Assembly (NCBI GenBank): GCA_903877385.1
Contig: CAIRDP010000011.1
Coordinates: 133,245 to 197,244 of the forward strand
From: an uncultured Bacteroidales bacterium
GTDB lineage: Bacteria; Bacteroidota; Bacteroidia; Bacteroidales; FEN-979
Direction of reading: 5' to 3'
DNA length: 64,000 nucleotides
Positions within the stretch are counted from its first letter, which is position 1; the number at the start of each line of letters is the position of its first letter. Below are positions 25,203 through 32,729 of this stretch, in pieces. The notes below the pieces were generated by a model. The model was not told where the DNA came from. It was given only the letters and a program-made list of their open reading frames with translations, and did no database searches. The position numbers were made by a program, and so were the translations under genes.

Positions 25203-26420
25203 ATGAAACGAATGATTTTTCTGTTCTGCCTGATGTGTGTAATGGTTTATTCTGCCAGTTCCCAGGATATTGCCCAGTGGAGGGGCCCCGGCCGGGATGG
25301 CATTTACCCCGAAACCTCACTGATGAAAGCATGGCCCGAAGCCGGTCCTGTGCTGTTGTGGCATTTCGACGAACTCGGAGAGGGCCATTCATCGCCTGCC
25401 GTTACCAGCGACCGCGTATTTATCAACGGGGAGATCAGCGGCATTGGCTACTTGTTTTCGTTTGACCTGGATGGCAAACTGCTATGGAAGATCCCTTATG
25501 GGGAAGAATGGACCGAAAGCTGGCCGGGAGTGCGCAGCAGCCCGCTCATCTGCGACGGGAAAATCTACCTGGAAAGCGGCTTTGGCAAACTCATCTGCCG
25601 TAAAGCCGAGAACGGGGATTTTATCTGGGCCATTGATATCCTCAAAGACTTCAATGCCCCGAATATCAAATGGGGGGTCACCGAGAACCTGCTGATCGAC
25701 GGGAACAAACTGTTTTGCACCCCGGGGGGGCCCGAAGCCAATGTTGTAGCCCTTGACAGGAATACCGGCAAACTCATCTGGAAATGCGCAGCCAAAGGAG
25801 AAAGCAGCGCATACTGCAGCCCGGCCATCTTCACGCATAATAAACGAAGGATACTGGTAACCCATACTGCCAGTTCCATTATCGGCATAGATACGGAAAC
25901 CGGGAAATTCCTCTGGAGCGTTGACCAGCCCAACACTTATTCGGTGCATGCCAACACCCCTGAATATATTGACGGTTCGGTATATTGTTGTTCGGGATAC
26001 GGCAAAGGCGGGGTACTGTTCAAACTCAGTGATGACGGGAGCAGTGTGACCGAAACCTGGAGAAGCCCGTCCATCAGCAACCGCATGGGCGGCTTCGTGG
26101 TTTTGAATGGCAAGATCTACGGATCGGATGATGCCGGCAAGGCATGGTATTGCACCGACTGGAAGACCGGCGCCGACATGTATTCCGAAAAAGTCACCGG
26201 CAAAGGGAACATCATTTTGGCCGATGGAATGTTATACCTGTACGGCGATAACGGGGAGATCGTGCTTGCCCAGCCCACTCCCACCGCTTTCGTGAAAGCC
26301 GGTTCATTCAAGGTCCCCTTCGGTTCGGCCCAGCACTGGGCCCACCTCGTGATCGGTAAAGGCCGGCTCTACGTGCGGCACGGGAATTCGCTGATGGCCT
26401 ATGATATCAGGAAAAAATAA
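25203..26420 (+). CDS. Exported PQQ-type beta-propeller protein
   Basis: The 405-residue protein has a signal peptide (1-21, ending 'SASSQ'), then a conserved opening 'WRGPGRDGIYPETSLMKAWP' and repeated propeller blades with 'GKLLWK', 'GDFIWAID', 'GKLIWKCA' and 'GKFLWSVD'. These are the W-containing blade ends of PQQ/YVTN-like eight-bladed propellers. No haem motif or clear lipobox is present, and catalytic residues of alcohol dehydrogenases were not identified. It is first in the operon, two bases before the next propeller gene, and is paralogous to the protein at 61618. Whether it binds PQQ is not known; many such propellers are cofactor-free scaffolds or sugar binders. Confidence 0.85.
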   Translation: MKRMIFLFCLMCVMVYSASSQDIAQWRGPGRDGIYPETSLMKAWPEAGPVLLWHFDELGEGHSSPAVTSDRVFINGEISGIGYLFSFDLDGKLLWKIPYGEEWTESWPGVRSSPLICDGKIYLESGFGKLICRKAENGDFIWAIDILKDFNAPNIKWGVTENLLIDGNKLFCTPGGPEANVVALDRNTGKLIWKCAAKGESSAYCSPAIFTHNKRRILVTHTASSIIGIDTETGKFLWSVDQPNTYSVHANTPEYIDGSVYCCSGYGKGGVLFKLSDDGSSVTETWRSPSISNRMGGFVVLNGKIYGSDDAGKAWYCTDWKTGADMYSEKVTGKGNIILADGMLYLYGDNGEIVLAQPTPTAFVKAGSFKVPFGSAQHWAHLVIGKGRLYVRHGNSLMAYDIRKK

Positions 26421-26422
26421 AC

Positions 26423-27847
26423 GTGAAAAAGTCCTCCCGCTTTATCCTGCCTTTACTTTTGTTGCTTGGCCTCGGCCTGATGGGGGTATGGTTTTTCCAT
26501 GACCCGGCTTCTTCCTTTAAACTGTCGCTGCCGGGAATGGATAACAGGAAGAAAGGGGCGGCAGTCCCCGCCGAAAAGGTCAGCATAGGAGAGGTTTTTC
26601 AATCATTTAAACCACTGCCCGGTATGCCGGGAACCAGCTGGCCCCGTTTCAGGGGAGAGCAGTTCGACAACATCAGTAAGGAAAATATACGGCTGATATC
26701 GAAATGGGGAAGCTCAGGCCCGCGTATACTGTGGAAGCTCAGCCTGGGCGAGGGCCATGCAGCGCCTGCGGTGTATGACGGCAGGGTGTACATCCTCGAT
26801 TACGATGAACAGAAAAAAGAAGACATCCTGAGGTGCCTTTCACTTCAAACCGGTGACGAGAGCTGGAGAAGGGGCTACCATGTGCACCTGAAACGCAACC
26901 ATGGACTTTCGCGTACCATCCCGGCAGTGTCAAAGAATTATGTGCTCACCATCGGCCCCCGCTGCCAGGTGATGTGCTGCGACCGCATCAGCGGGGCGTT
27001 TCTCTGGGGTTTCGACCTCGGCAGGGAATACCAGGCCGAAGTGCCGTTCTGGTATACAGGGCAGTGCCCCCTTATAGACCAGGATACAGCTATCATAGCC
27101 GTGGGCGGGAAGTCGCTGATGATAGCCGTGGATTGCAAAACAGGCAAAAAAGCCTGGGAGACTCCAAACCCCCGTAACTGGAAGATGTCGCATTCTTCGG
27201 TCATGCCGATGATGCTGAACGGGAAAAAGATGTACGTATATTGCGCTATAGGCGGGGTGTGCGGGATCGCTGCCACCGGCGCTTCCAGGGGAAAGGTCGT
27301 ATGGGAAACCACTGAATTTTCACCTTCGGTGGTGGCTCCGAGTCCCGTGATTATGGACGAAGGCCGTATCTTTGTATGCGCGGGCTATGGGGCGGGTTCG
27401 GCCTTGCTGCAGGTAAAAGAATCAAACGGCGTTTTTTCGGTAAAGCTGCTGCAGAAACTCAAGCCCCTGGACGGGCTGGCTTCGGAACAGCAAACACCGG
27501 TATTTTACGGGGGTTATCTTTACGGGATACTCCCGAAAGACGCAGGAGGGCTGCGCAACCAGTTCGTATGCTGCAAGGGGAATGACTGCAGCAACATCGT
27601 GATGAGCAGCGGCAAGACCGAAAGATACGGGATGGGGCCATACATACTGGCCGATGGTAAATTTTTTATTCTGAATGATGATGGGGAGATGACCATAGCG
27701 AAAGCTTCACCGGCGGGGTTCACCGTCCTGGACAAAGCCAGGATCATCGACGGCCAGGACTCCTGGGGGCCGATTGCATTAACAGGAGGCTACCTGCTGA
27801 TGAGGGATTCGAAGACGCTGGTGTGTTTGGATATCAAGGGGAAGTGA
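26423..27847 (+). CDS. Membrane-anchored PQQ-type beta-propeller protein
   Basis: The gene starts with GTG two bases after the previous stop. The 474-residue product has one N-terminal membrane segment (residues 6-25, 'LLLLLGLGLMGVWFF') and a periplasmic propeller starting 'WPRFRGEQFDNISKEN' (about 71-86). Blade ends include 'GDESWRR', 'GAFLWGFD' and 'GKKAWETP'. It is cysteine-rich for an exported protein, with two vicinal pairs ('VMCCDR', 'FVCCKGNDC'), a feature also seen near the cofactor in PQQ alcohol dehydrogenases, though position equivalence was not tested. It is clearly co-translated with its neighbours. Confidence 0.85.
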   Translation: MKKSSRFILPLLLLLGLGLMGVWFFHDPASSFKLSLPGMDNRKKGAAVPAEKVSIGEVFQSFKPLPGMPGTSWPRFRGEQFDNISKENIRLISKWGSSGPRILWKLSLGEGHAAPAVYDGRVYILDYDEQKKEDILRCLSLQTGDESWRRGYHVHLKRNHGLSRTIPAVSKNYVLTIGPRCQVMCCDRISGAFLWGFDLGREYQAEVPFWYTGQCPLIDQDTAIIAVGGKSLMIAVDCKTGKKAWETPNPRNWKMSHSSVMPMMLNGKKMYVYCAIGGVCGIAATGASRGKVVWETTEFSPSVVAPSPVIMDEGRIFVCAGYGAGSALLQVKESNGVFSVKLLQKLKPLDGLASEQQTPVFYGGYLYGILPKDAGGLRNQFVCCKGNDCSNIVMSSGKTERYGMGPYILADGKFFILNDDGEMTIAKASPAGFTVLDKARIIDGQDSWGPIALTGGYLLMRDSKTLVCLDIKGK

Positions 27848-27887
27848 ATATCGAATATCGAATACTGAACATTGAAAATTGAATACA
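27848..27887. repeat. Short AT-rich repeat (TATCGAATA units)
   Basis: The 40 bases between two operon genes consist of degenerate nine- to ten-base units (ATATCGAAT, ATATCGAAT, ACTGAACAT, TGAAAATTGAAT). It contains the only spacer between the second propeller and the NHL gene. The units look like an interspersed intergenic repeat rather than a promoter. Confidence 0.5.
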
Positions 27888-28853
27888 ATGAAACAGAAAA
27901 TATTTATAGTTGCGGGATTGGTATTGCTGATGATCGTGATCGTGATCATGCTTCTGGACCTTTTTTCGGCCAAAAAAGCTGATCAGTCGAATCCCTATGA
28001 CTATAAGATGGGGGAGATCAGGAAAACCGACAGCACCCACATTGCCTATGCCGAGCTAATTACCATCAAACCATCCCTTGAAGAAATTCATGCAGTTGCC
28101 TGCGGGGCCGGGGACCGCATTTATGTTGCAGGCAAAAACGGGCTCGAGATCTTTACCCCTGAAGGAAAGTCCGACGGAAATTTCGGTTTTGAAGGCATTG
28201 CCAGTTGCATAGCCCTGGATAAAAAAGGTAATATTTTTATAGGCCTTCAGGACCATGTTGAGATTTTTGACCAGCTCGGGAAACCGCTCAGGAAATGGAA
28301 AAGCTTTTCCTCCGAATCCCTGCTTACCAGCATTGCCGTATCTGACTCGTATATCTTTCTTGCCGATTTCGGGAAGAAGACGGTTTACCGTTGCATGCCC
28401 GATGGAAGGCTCATCAACCGCATAGGTGAAAAAGATCCCGAAAAGAATATCCCTGGTTTCATAATCCCCAGCCCATATTTTGACCTGGCCCTGGGGAAGA
28501 AAGGGGAACTCTGGGTGGCCAATACCGGGAGGCATTCCCTTGAACAGTTTTCCAACGACGGAACCCTGAACTCTGCCTGGGGAGAGGCCTCCATGGCTAT
28601 TGACGGCTTTTGCGGCTGCTGCAACCCCTCGCATTTCGCCATTCTTTCAAACGGCTCGTTTGTGACCAGCGAGAAGGGTATCGAAAGGGTTAAAATTTAT
28701 TCGCCAAAAGGAGAGTTCCTGTGCATTGTTGCGCCTCCTTCGGCATTTATTGAAGGTACTAGAGGATTGGACCTGGCCGTGGATTCAAAGGACAGGATCA
28801 TTGTGCTGGACCCTGAAAAGAAACAGCTAAGGGTATTTGTAAAAAAGAATTAA
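27888..28853 (+). CDS. Membrane-anchored NHL-type beta-propeller protein
   Basis: The start is placed at the ATG at 27888, preferred over an in-frame TTG at 27879, giving 321 residues. One N-terminal membrane segment (residues about 4-22) is followed by six blades of NHL type, with 'GLEIFTPEGKSDGNFG', 'HVEIFDQLGKPLRKW' and 'RVKIYSPKGEFLCIV' as visible repeats. A cysteine cluster 'GFCGCCNPS' lies near residue 244, at the position where NHL proteins of this group show a conserved GCCNP-like motif (from memory). The cluster might hold a metal or disulfide. Function is unknown; the context is electron transfer. Confidence 0.75.
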   Translation: MKQKIFIVAGLVLLMIVIVIMLLDLFSAKKADQSNPYDYKMGEIRKTDSTHIAYAELITIKPSLEEIHAVACGAGDRIYVAGKNGLEIFTPEGKSDGNFGFEGIASCIALDKKGNIFIGLQDHVEIFDQLGKPLRKWKSFSSESLLTSIAVSDSYIFLADFGKKTVYRCMPDGRLINRIGEKDPEKNIPGFIIPSPYFDLALGKKGELWVANTGRHSLEQFSNDGTLNSAWGEASMAIDGFCGCCNPSHFAILSNGSFVTSEKGIERVKIYSPKGEFLCIVAPPSAFIEGTRGLDLAVDSKDRIIVLDPEKKQLRVFVKKN

Positions 28854-28912
28854 CTCCCTTCCCTGCTGCTTGTTTAAAGCGGCTGTAAGGGAACCAATAA
28901 GATGCAGGACCA

Positions 28913-29581
28913 ATGCCAAACAGGAGGGAATTTTTAAACACACTTATGCGGGGAGGGATACTCGCGGCCCTGGGGATGCTCAGCGGGGCCCTGGTCTTCC
29001 GTTCACGCGATAAGAATTCCTGTTCCTACGGATTTGATTGCAGCCGCTGCAGCAAAAGCGAAAGCTGCAGCCTGCCGGCTGCCATCGAAGCCCGGCAAAC
29101 GGTATGGCAGCTCGATCCTGCCAAATGCATACAATGCGGCCGTTGCGCCACCAATTGCGTCATGAGCCCCTCGGCGGTAAAATGCACCCATGCCTTTGCC
29201 ATGTGCGGCTATTGCGACCTCTGCGGGGGGTATTTCAAACCCGGAACGAAAGCCCTTGACACTGCCGCCGAGCATATGCTATGCCCCACCAATGCCCTCA
29301 GGCGAAAATTCATAGAAGATCCTTTCTTTGAATATACCATAGCCGAAGAACTTTGCATAGGTTGCGGCAAATGCGTGAAAGGCTGCAGCGCTTTCGGCAA
29401 CGGATCCCTGCAGCTGCAGGTGCACCACGACCGATGCAAAAACTGCAACGAATGCTCCATCGCAAGGAACTGTCCGTCACAAGCCTTTTCAAGGGTTCCC
29501 GCCAATAAGCCATCCCTTTTGAAAACTTTCGGAAATGAAAGCCCTGCAAAGGTACCGCAGAAAGGAGGGGTGAATGCCTAA
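28913..29581 (+). CDS. NapG/MauM-like exported ferredoxin
   Basis: The 222-residue protein starts 'MPNRREFLNTLMRGGIL', a Tat-like signal with paired arginines and a hydrophobic stretch. Cysteine groups then follow: 'CSRCSKSESC', 'CIQCGRCATNC', 'CGYCDLC', 'CIGCGKCVKGC' and 'CKNCNECSIARNCP'. Three to four [4Fe-4S] clusters are expected. The arrangement and the adjacent membrane ferredoxin match the NapG/NapH and MauM/MauN pairs, which pass electrons between quinol and a periplasmic enzyme. The stop overlaps the next gene by eight bases. Confidence 0.8.
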   Translation: MPNRREFLNTLMRGGILAALGMLSGALVFRSRDKNSCSYGFDCSRCSKSESCSLPAAIEARQTVWQLDPAKCIQCGRCATNCVMSPSAVKCTHAFAMCGYCDLCGGYFKPGTKALDTAAEHMLCPTNALRRKFIEDPFFEYTIAEELCIGCGKCVKGCSAFGNGSLQLQVHHDRCKNCNECSIARNCPSQAFSRVPANKPSLLKTFGNESPAKVPQKGGVNA

Positions 29582-30896
29582 GCCAGTATGCGTTTCCCCG
29601 GGATTAACAGTAACCCCTTTGCGCAAAACAGCCGGGACCTTCATGCTTACAGCCTCCGCCACCCTGCTCTCCACCATGGCCATGGCCATACAGCGCTTCC
29701 CCAAGCCTGAATTCGAATCGGCCTATACCCAGCCCCAAACGCAGATCCCCCTGCCAAGGGGAGAGTTCCTGGCTTACCTGGATGTGTTTGTCCTGTTTGC
29801 CTCACTCTGCCTCATCACCTGGCTGGTGCTGAAGAAACGTTCAAGGTTTTGGGTGTTTTTCATGTCGCTTTTCTCCCTGGCTTATTTCGGGTTTTACCGT
29901 GAAGGCTGCATTTGTTCCATAGGCGCAATACAGAATGTAAGCCTGGCCCTCTTCGACCATTCCTTCGTGATACCCCTCAGCGTGATCGCATTTTTTCTTC
30001 TTCCCCTCGTATTCACCCTGTTTTACGGCCGAACGTTTTGTGCCGGGGTCTGCCCTTTCGGGGCTTTCCAGGACCTCTTCGCATTCAAACCCCAGGCCCT
30101 GGGCTCAAGGCTCAATACCGTTTTGGGGATCATCCCTTACCTTTACCTGGGTCTCGCGGTTTTATTCGCCGCCACAGGCACCGACTTCATCATCTGCCGC
30201 TATGATCCGTTTGTAGGGATCTTCAGGTTCAATGCCTCCTTTGGCATGTTCCTCTTCGCCGGTATTCTACTACTCTCAGGTGTATTCATTGCCCGTCCGT
30301 ACTGCAGGTTTCTTTGTCCGTACGGCGTATTGCTCAACTGGACCAGCCGCTTCTCGCGCAAACACCTCAGCATCACCCCTAAGGAATGCATACAATGCAG
30401 GCTTTGCGAGCATTCCTGTCCGTACGACGCCATCGACGTCCCCGTCACCACAAAAAGCCCTGAAACAAGGCCGGCGATGGTGAAAAAGATGATGATGCTC
30501 ACTATTCTGGTTCCTTTCCTGGTACTTATCTTTGGGTACACGGGATCCAGGTTGCAGGAAACCTTTGCAGGGGTTGATTCCAGGGTTAAGCTGGCAAAGG
30601 AGGTCCTGGCTCTGTCGAAGATGCAGGATGCGGGAAACAAGATGCAGGATGATTCATATGAAATAAAGGCTTTTAAAGCTTCGGGTAAAACCGAAAGCCA
30701 GGTATACAGCGAAGCTTCTGCAGTACTTAAGAAATTTTATGTCGGCGGATGGCTTTTCGGCGGGTTTATAGGTCTTGCCATCGCCCTGATGACAGGCGGG
30801 CGCATGCTGCCGGTTTATCGTACCGATTATGTTACCAATAAAGGCAGGTGCTTCAGTTGCGCCCGCTGTACGGATTATTGTCCCGTAAAATCCTGA
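29574..30896 (+). CDS. NapH/MauN-like membrane ferredoxin (NosR/RnfH-type 4Fe-4S protein)
   Basis: The 440-residue protein has about six membrane segments and the two CxxxCP-type motifs of this family ('FCAGVCPFG', 'RFLCPYGVLL'), with a related 'GCICSIGA' before them. Two ferredoxin clusters follow: 'CIQCRLCEHSCPYDAI' and, at the extreme C-terminus, 'CFSCARCTDYCPVKS'. Such proteins oxidise or reduce the quinone pool and hand electrons to a NapG-like partner. Residues about 350-362 contain a duplicated seven-residue unit 'KMQDAGN/KMQDDSY' encoded by a 21-base direct repeat (30618-30651), placed in a linker. Confidence 0.85.
   Translation: MPKPVCVSPGLTVTPLRKTAGTFMLTASATLLSTMAMAIQRFPKPEFESAYTQPQTQIPLPRGEFLAYLDVFVLFASLCLITWLVLKKRSRFWVFFMSLFSLAYFGFYREGCICSIGAIQNVSLALFDHSFVIPLSVIAFFLLPLVFTLFYGRTFCAGVCPFGAFQDLFAFKPQALGSRLNTVLGIIPYLYLGLAVLFAATGTDFIICRYDPFVGIFRFNASFGMFLFAGILLLSGVFIARPYCRFLCPYGVLLNWTSRFSRKHLSITPKECIQCRLCEHSCPYDAIDVPVTTKSPETRPAMVKKMMMLTILVPFLVLIFGYTGSRLQETFAGVDSRVKLAKEVLALSKMQDAGNKMQDDSYEIKAFKASGKTESQVYSEASAVLKKFYVGGWLFGGFIGLAIALMTGGRMLPVYRTDYVTNKGRCFSCARCTDYCPVKS
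30618..30651. repeat. In-frame GATGCAGGAT mini-repeat in the NapH-like gene
   Basis: AAGATGCAGGATG occurs at 30618-30630 and again at 30639-30651, a period of 21 bases, so the repeat adds seven codons per copy without shifting frame. The same ten-base core recurs at 31446 and inverted at 31545. Confidence 0.6.
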
Positions 30897-30908
30897 GACT
30901 GCTGTAAG

Positions 30909-32729
30909 ATGAACATGAAGACCGGGAAACCACAGTTTAACACCATCAGGCTGCTTGAGAACATCTCTATCGGAAGCGCGGTATTTGCCGTGGTCCTCTG
31001 CGTGCTCATCATCGTCAACTACATCCAGGTCAAAAGGGCCGATCCCCTGAACACTCCCGCTATGAGCGCCCTGGTGGAAAAACTTCAGAACGATCCCGGG
31101 AATGAACAGATCAGGCAGGAAGTGCGCACCCTTGACCTCCTGGCCCGCAAAGCCTTTTTTACCGCCCAGTGGCAGGTGAGAACAGGCGGTTACCTTTTGT
31201 TCATCAGCATCCTGCTTCTTGTATCCTGTGTAAAGGCTATAGAGCTTATGCAGGTGAAACTTCCCGATGCTCCGTACGGTAAACCGGCATTGTTCTGGGA
31301 GAACAGGATACTTAAACGGCGTTGGTTGGTTTATTCCGGGGCAGGCCTGTTCGTGCTCACCCTGCTGCTTGCCTGGCTCACGCATAACGATATGGGGAAG
31401 GATTTGGAAACAGCCGGGAACCGGGAACCGCAATCCGTGAACCGGGATGCAGGATCCGGGATCAGGGACCAGGGACCAGGGAACCAGAAACCTGCAGCAG
31501 GCAACAGCGATTCAGTAAAAGCCAGCCCTGATTCCTCATCCAATATCCTGCATCCAGCATCTGATTATCCCTCCTGGCAGGAAGTTAAACTCAACTTCCC
31601 CTCTTTCAGGGGCCCCGGAGGCATAGGCATCACGGAGCGTACAAACATCCCCACCAGTTGGGACGGGAAAAGCGGGAAAAACATCAAATGGAAAACGGCA
31701 ATCCCCTTGCCCGGGAATAATTCGCCCGTGATCTGGAACGACAGGATATACCTGAGCGGGGCCAGCGAATCAAAACGTGAGGTGTATTGCATTGATGCCC
31801 TGAGCGGGAAAATACTCTGGACAAGCACCGTGGATAAGATCCAGGGCTCGCCTTCACAGGTTCCCGGCGTAAGCAAGGAAACTGGGTTTGCCGCACCCAG
31901 CCTCACCACCGAAGGGATCAGAGTGTATGCCATCTTCGCAAACGGCGACCTTATTGCCCTGGATATGGACGGGAAAAAGGTCTGGGCGAAAAACCTGGGG
32001 ATGCCGGCCAATCATTACGGGCATTCATCTTCGCTGATCATGTACCGTAACATCCTCATCATTCAGTACGACCAGCGCTCAGGGCCGGCCGTGATGGGAC
32101 TTTCGGGAAAGACCGGCGAACAGGTATGGAAAACCTCCAGGAATGTAAAGATCTCCTGGGCCTCGCCTGCCCTGGTCAATACAGGCAAACGCATGGAACT
32201 TCTGCTATCGGCCGAACCCTGCGTAGCCTGCTACGATCCCCTGACCGGCAAGGAACTCTGGAAACTCGACTGCATTTCGGGTGAGGTGGGCCCTTCCCTT
32301 GCTTACGCAAAAGGTATAGTGTTCTCGGTGAATGAATATTCGAACCTGAGCGCTATCAGTACAGGCGAAACTCCAAAAGTCCTCTGGGAAAACAACGAAT
32401 ATCTTTCGGATGTCCCCAGTCCTGTTGCAACGGATAAATACCTTTTCCTTCTGACTTCATACGGCACCGCGGTCTGTTACGATGCCGCAGCGGGAACCAA
32501 ATACTGGGAACATGATTTCGGGAACCCGGTCTACTCCTCGCCCATGCTGGCCGAAGGCAGGGTATACATCATGGACAAAAAAGGAGTGATGTATATCATC
32601 AAAGCCGGCAAGGAATTTTCGATGCTCGGCCAGTGCCCCCTGGGTGAAGGCTCATTCTGCACCCCCGCTTTTACGAACGGCCATATTTTCCTGAGGGGCG
32701 ATAAAAACTTATACTGCATAGGGAAGTGA
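30909..32729 (+). CDS. Multi-span membrane protein with PQQ-type beta-propeller domain
   Basis: The 606-residue protein has three hydrophobic segments in its first 155 residues (about 17-40, 96-118, 136-155), then a low-complexity linker (about 165-215, rich in N, R, G, Q, P, S) and a C-terminal propeller from about 225. The propeller starts 'FRGPGGIGITERTNIPTSWD', with blades 'GKILWTSTV', 'GKKVWAKNL', 'GEQVWKTSR' and 'GKELWKLD'. The linker is encoded by interspersed mini-repeats that include an 11-base inverted pair. It precedes the NuoE-NuoF fusion with a GTGA overlap. It may couple the membrane part of the relay to a periplasmic propeller. Confidence 0.8.
   Translation: MNMKTGKPQFNTIRLLENISIGSAVFAVVLCVLIIVNYIQVKRADPLNTPAMSALVEKLQNDPGNEQIRQEVRTLDLLARKAFFTAQWQVRTGGYLLFISILLLVSCVKAIELMQVKLPDAPYGKPALFWENRILKRRWLVYSGAGLFVLTLLLAWLTHNDMGKDLETAGNREPQSVNRDAGSGIRDQGPGNQKPAAGNSDSVKASPDSSSNILHPASDYPSWQEVKLNFPSFRGPGGIGITERTNIPTSWDGKSGKNIKWKTAIPLPGNNSPVIWNDRIYLSGASESKREVYCIDALSGKILWTSTVDKIQGSPSQVPGVSKETGFAAPSLTTEGIRVYAIFANGDLIALDMDGKKVWAKNLGMPANHYGHSSSLIMYRNILIIQYDQRSGPAVMGLSGKTGEQVWKTSRNVKISWASPALVNTGKRMELLLSAEPCVACYDPLTGKELWKLDCISGEVGPSLAYAKGIVFSVNEYSNLSAISTGETPKVLWENNEYLSDVPSPVATDKYLFLLTSYGTAVCYDAAAGTKYWEHDFGNPVYSSPMLAEGRVYIMDKKGVMYIIKAGKEFSMLGQCPLGEGSFCTPAFTNGHIFLRGDKNLYCIGK
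31425..31555. repeat. Mini-repeat cluster with 11-bp inverted pair inside the propeller gene
   Basis: GGGAACCGGGAACC and CAGGGACCAGGGACCAGGGA-type units fill the linker region. GGATGCAGGAT at 31445-31455 is exactly complementary to ATCCTGCATCC at 31545-31555. The repeats keep the reading frame open. Confidence 0.6.

Noticed and set aside
28913-30896. Nitrous-oxide (nos) or periplasmic nitrate reductase (nap) locus
   Set aside because: The ferredoxin pair resembles NapG/NapH, but NosZ, NosD, NosL, NapA and NapB are absent.
30654-31433. 259-residue minus-strand frame
   Set aside because: It crosses the junction of two plus-strand genes with clear motifs and has no domain of its own.
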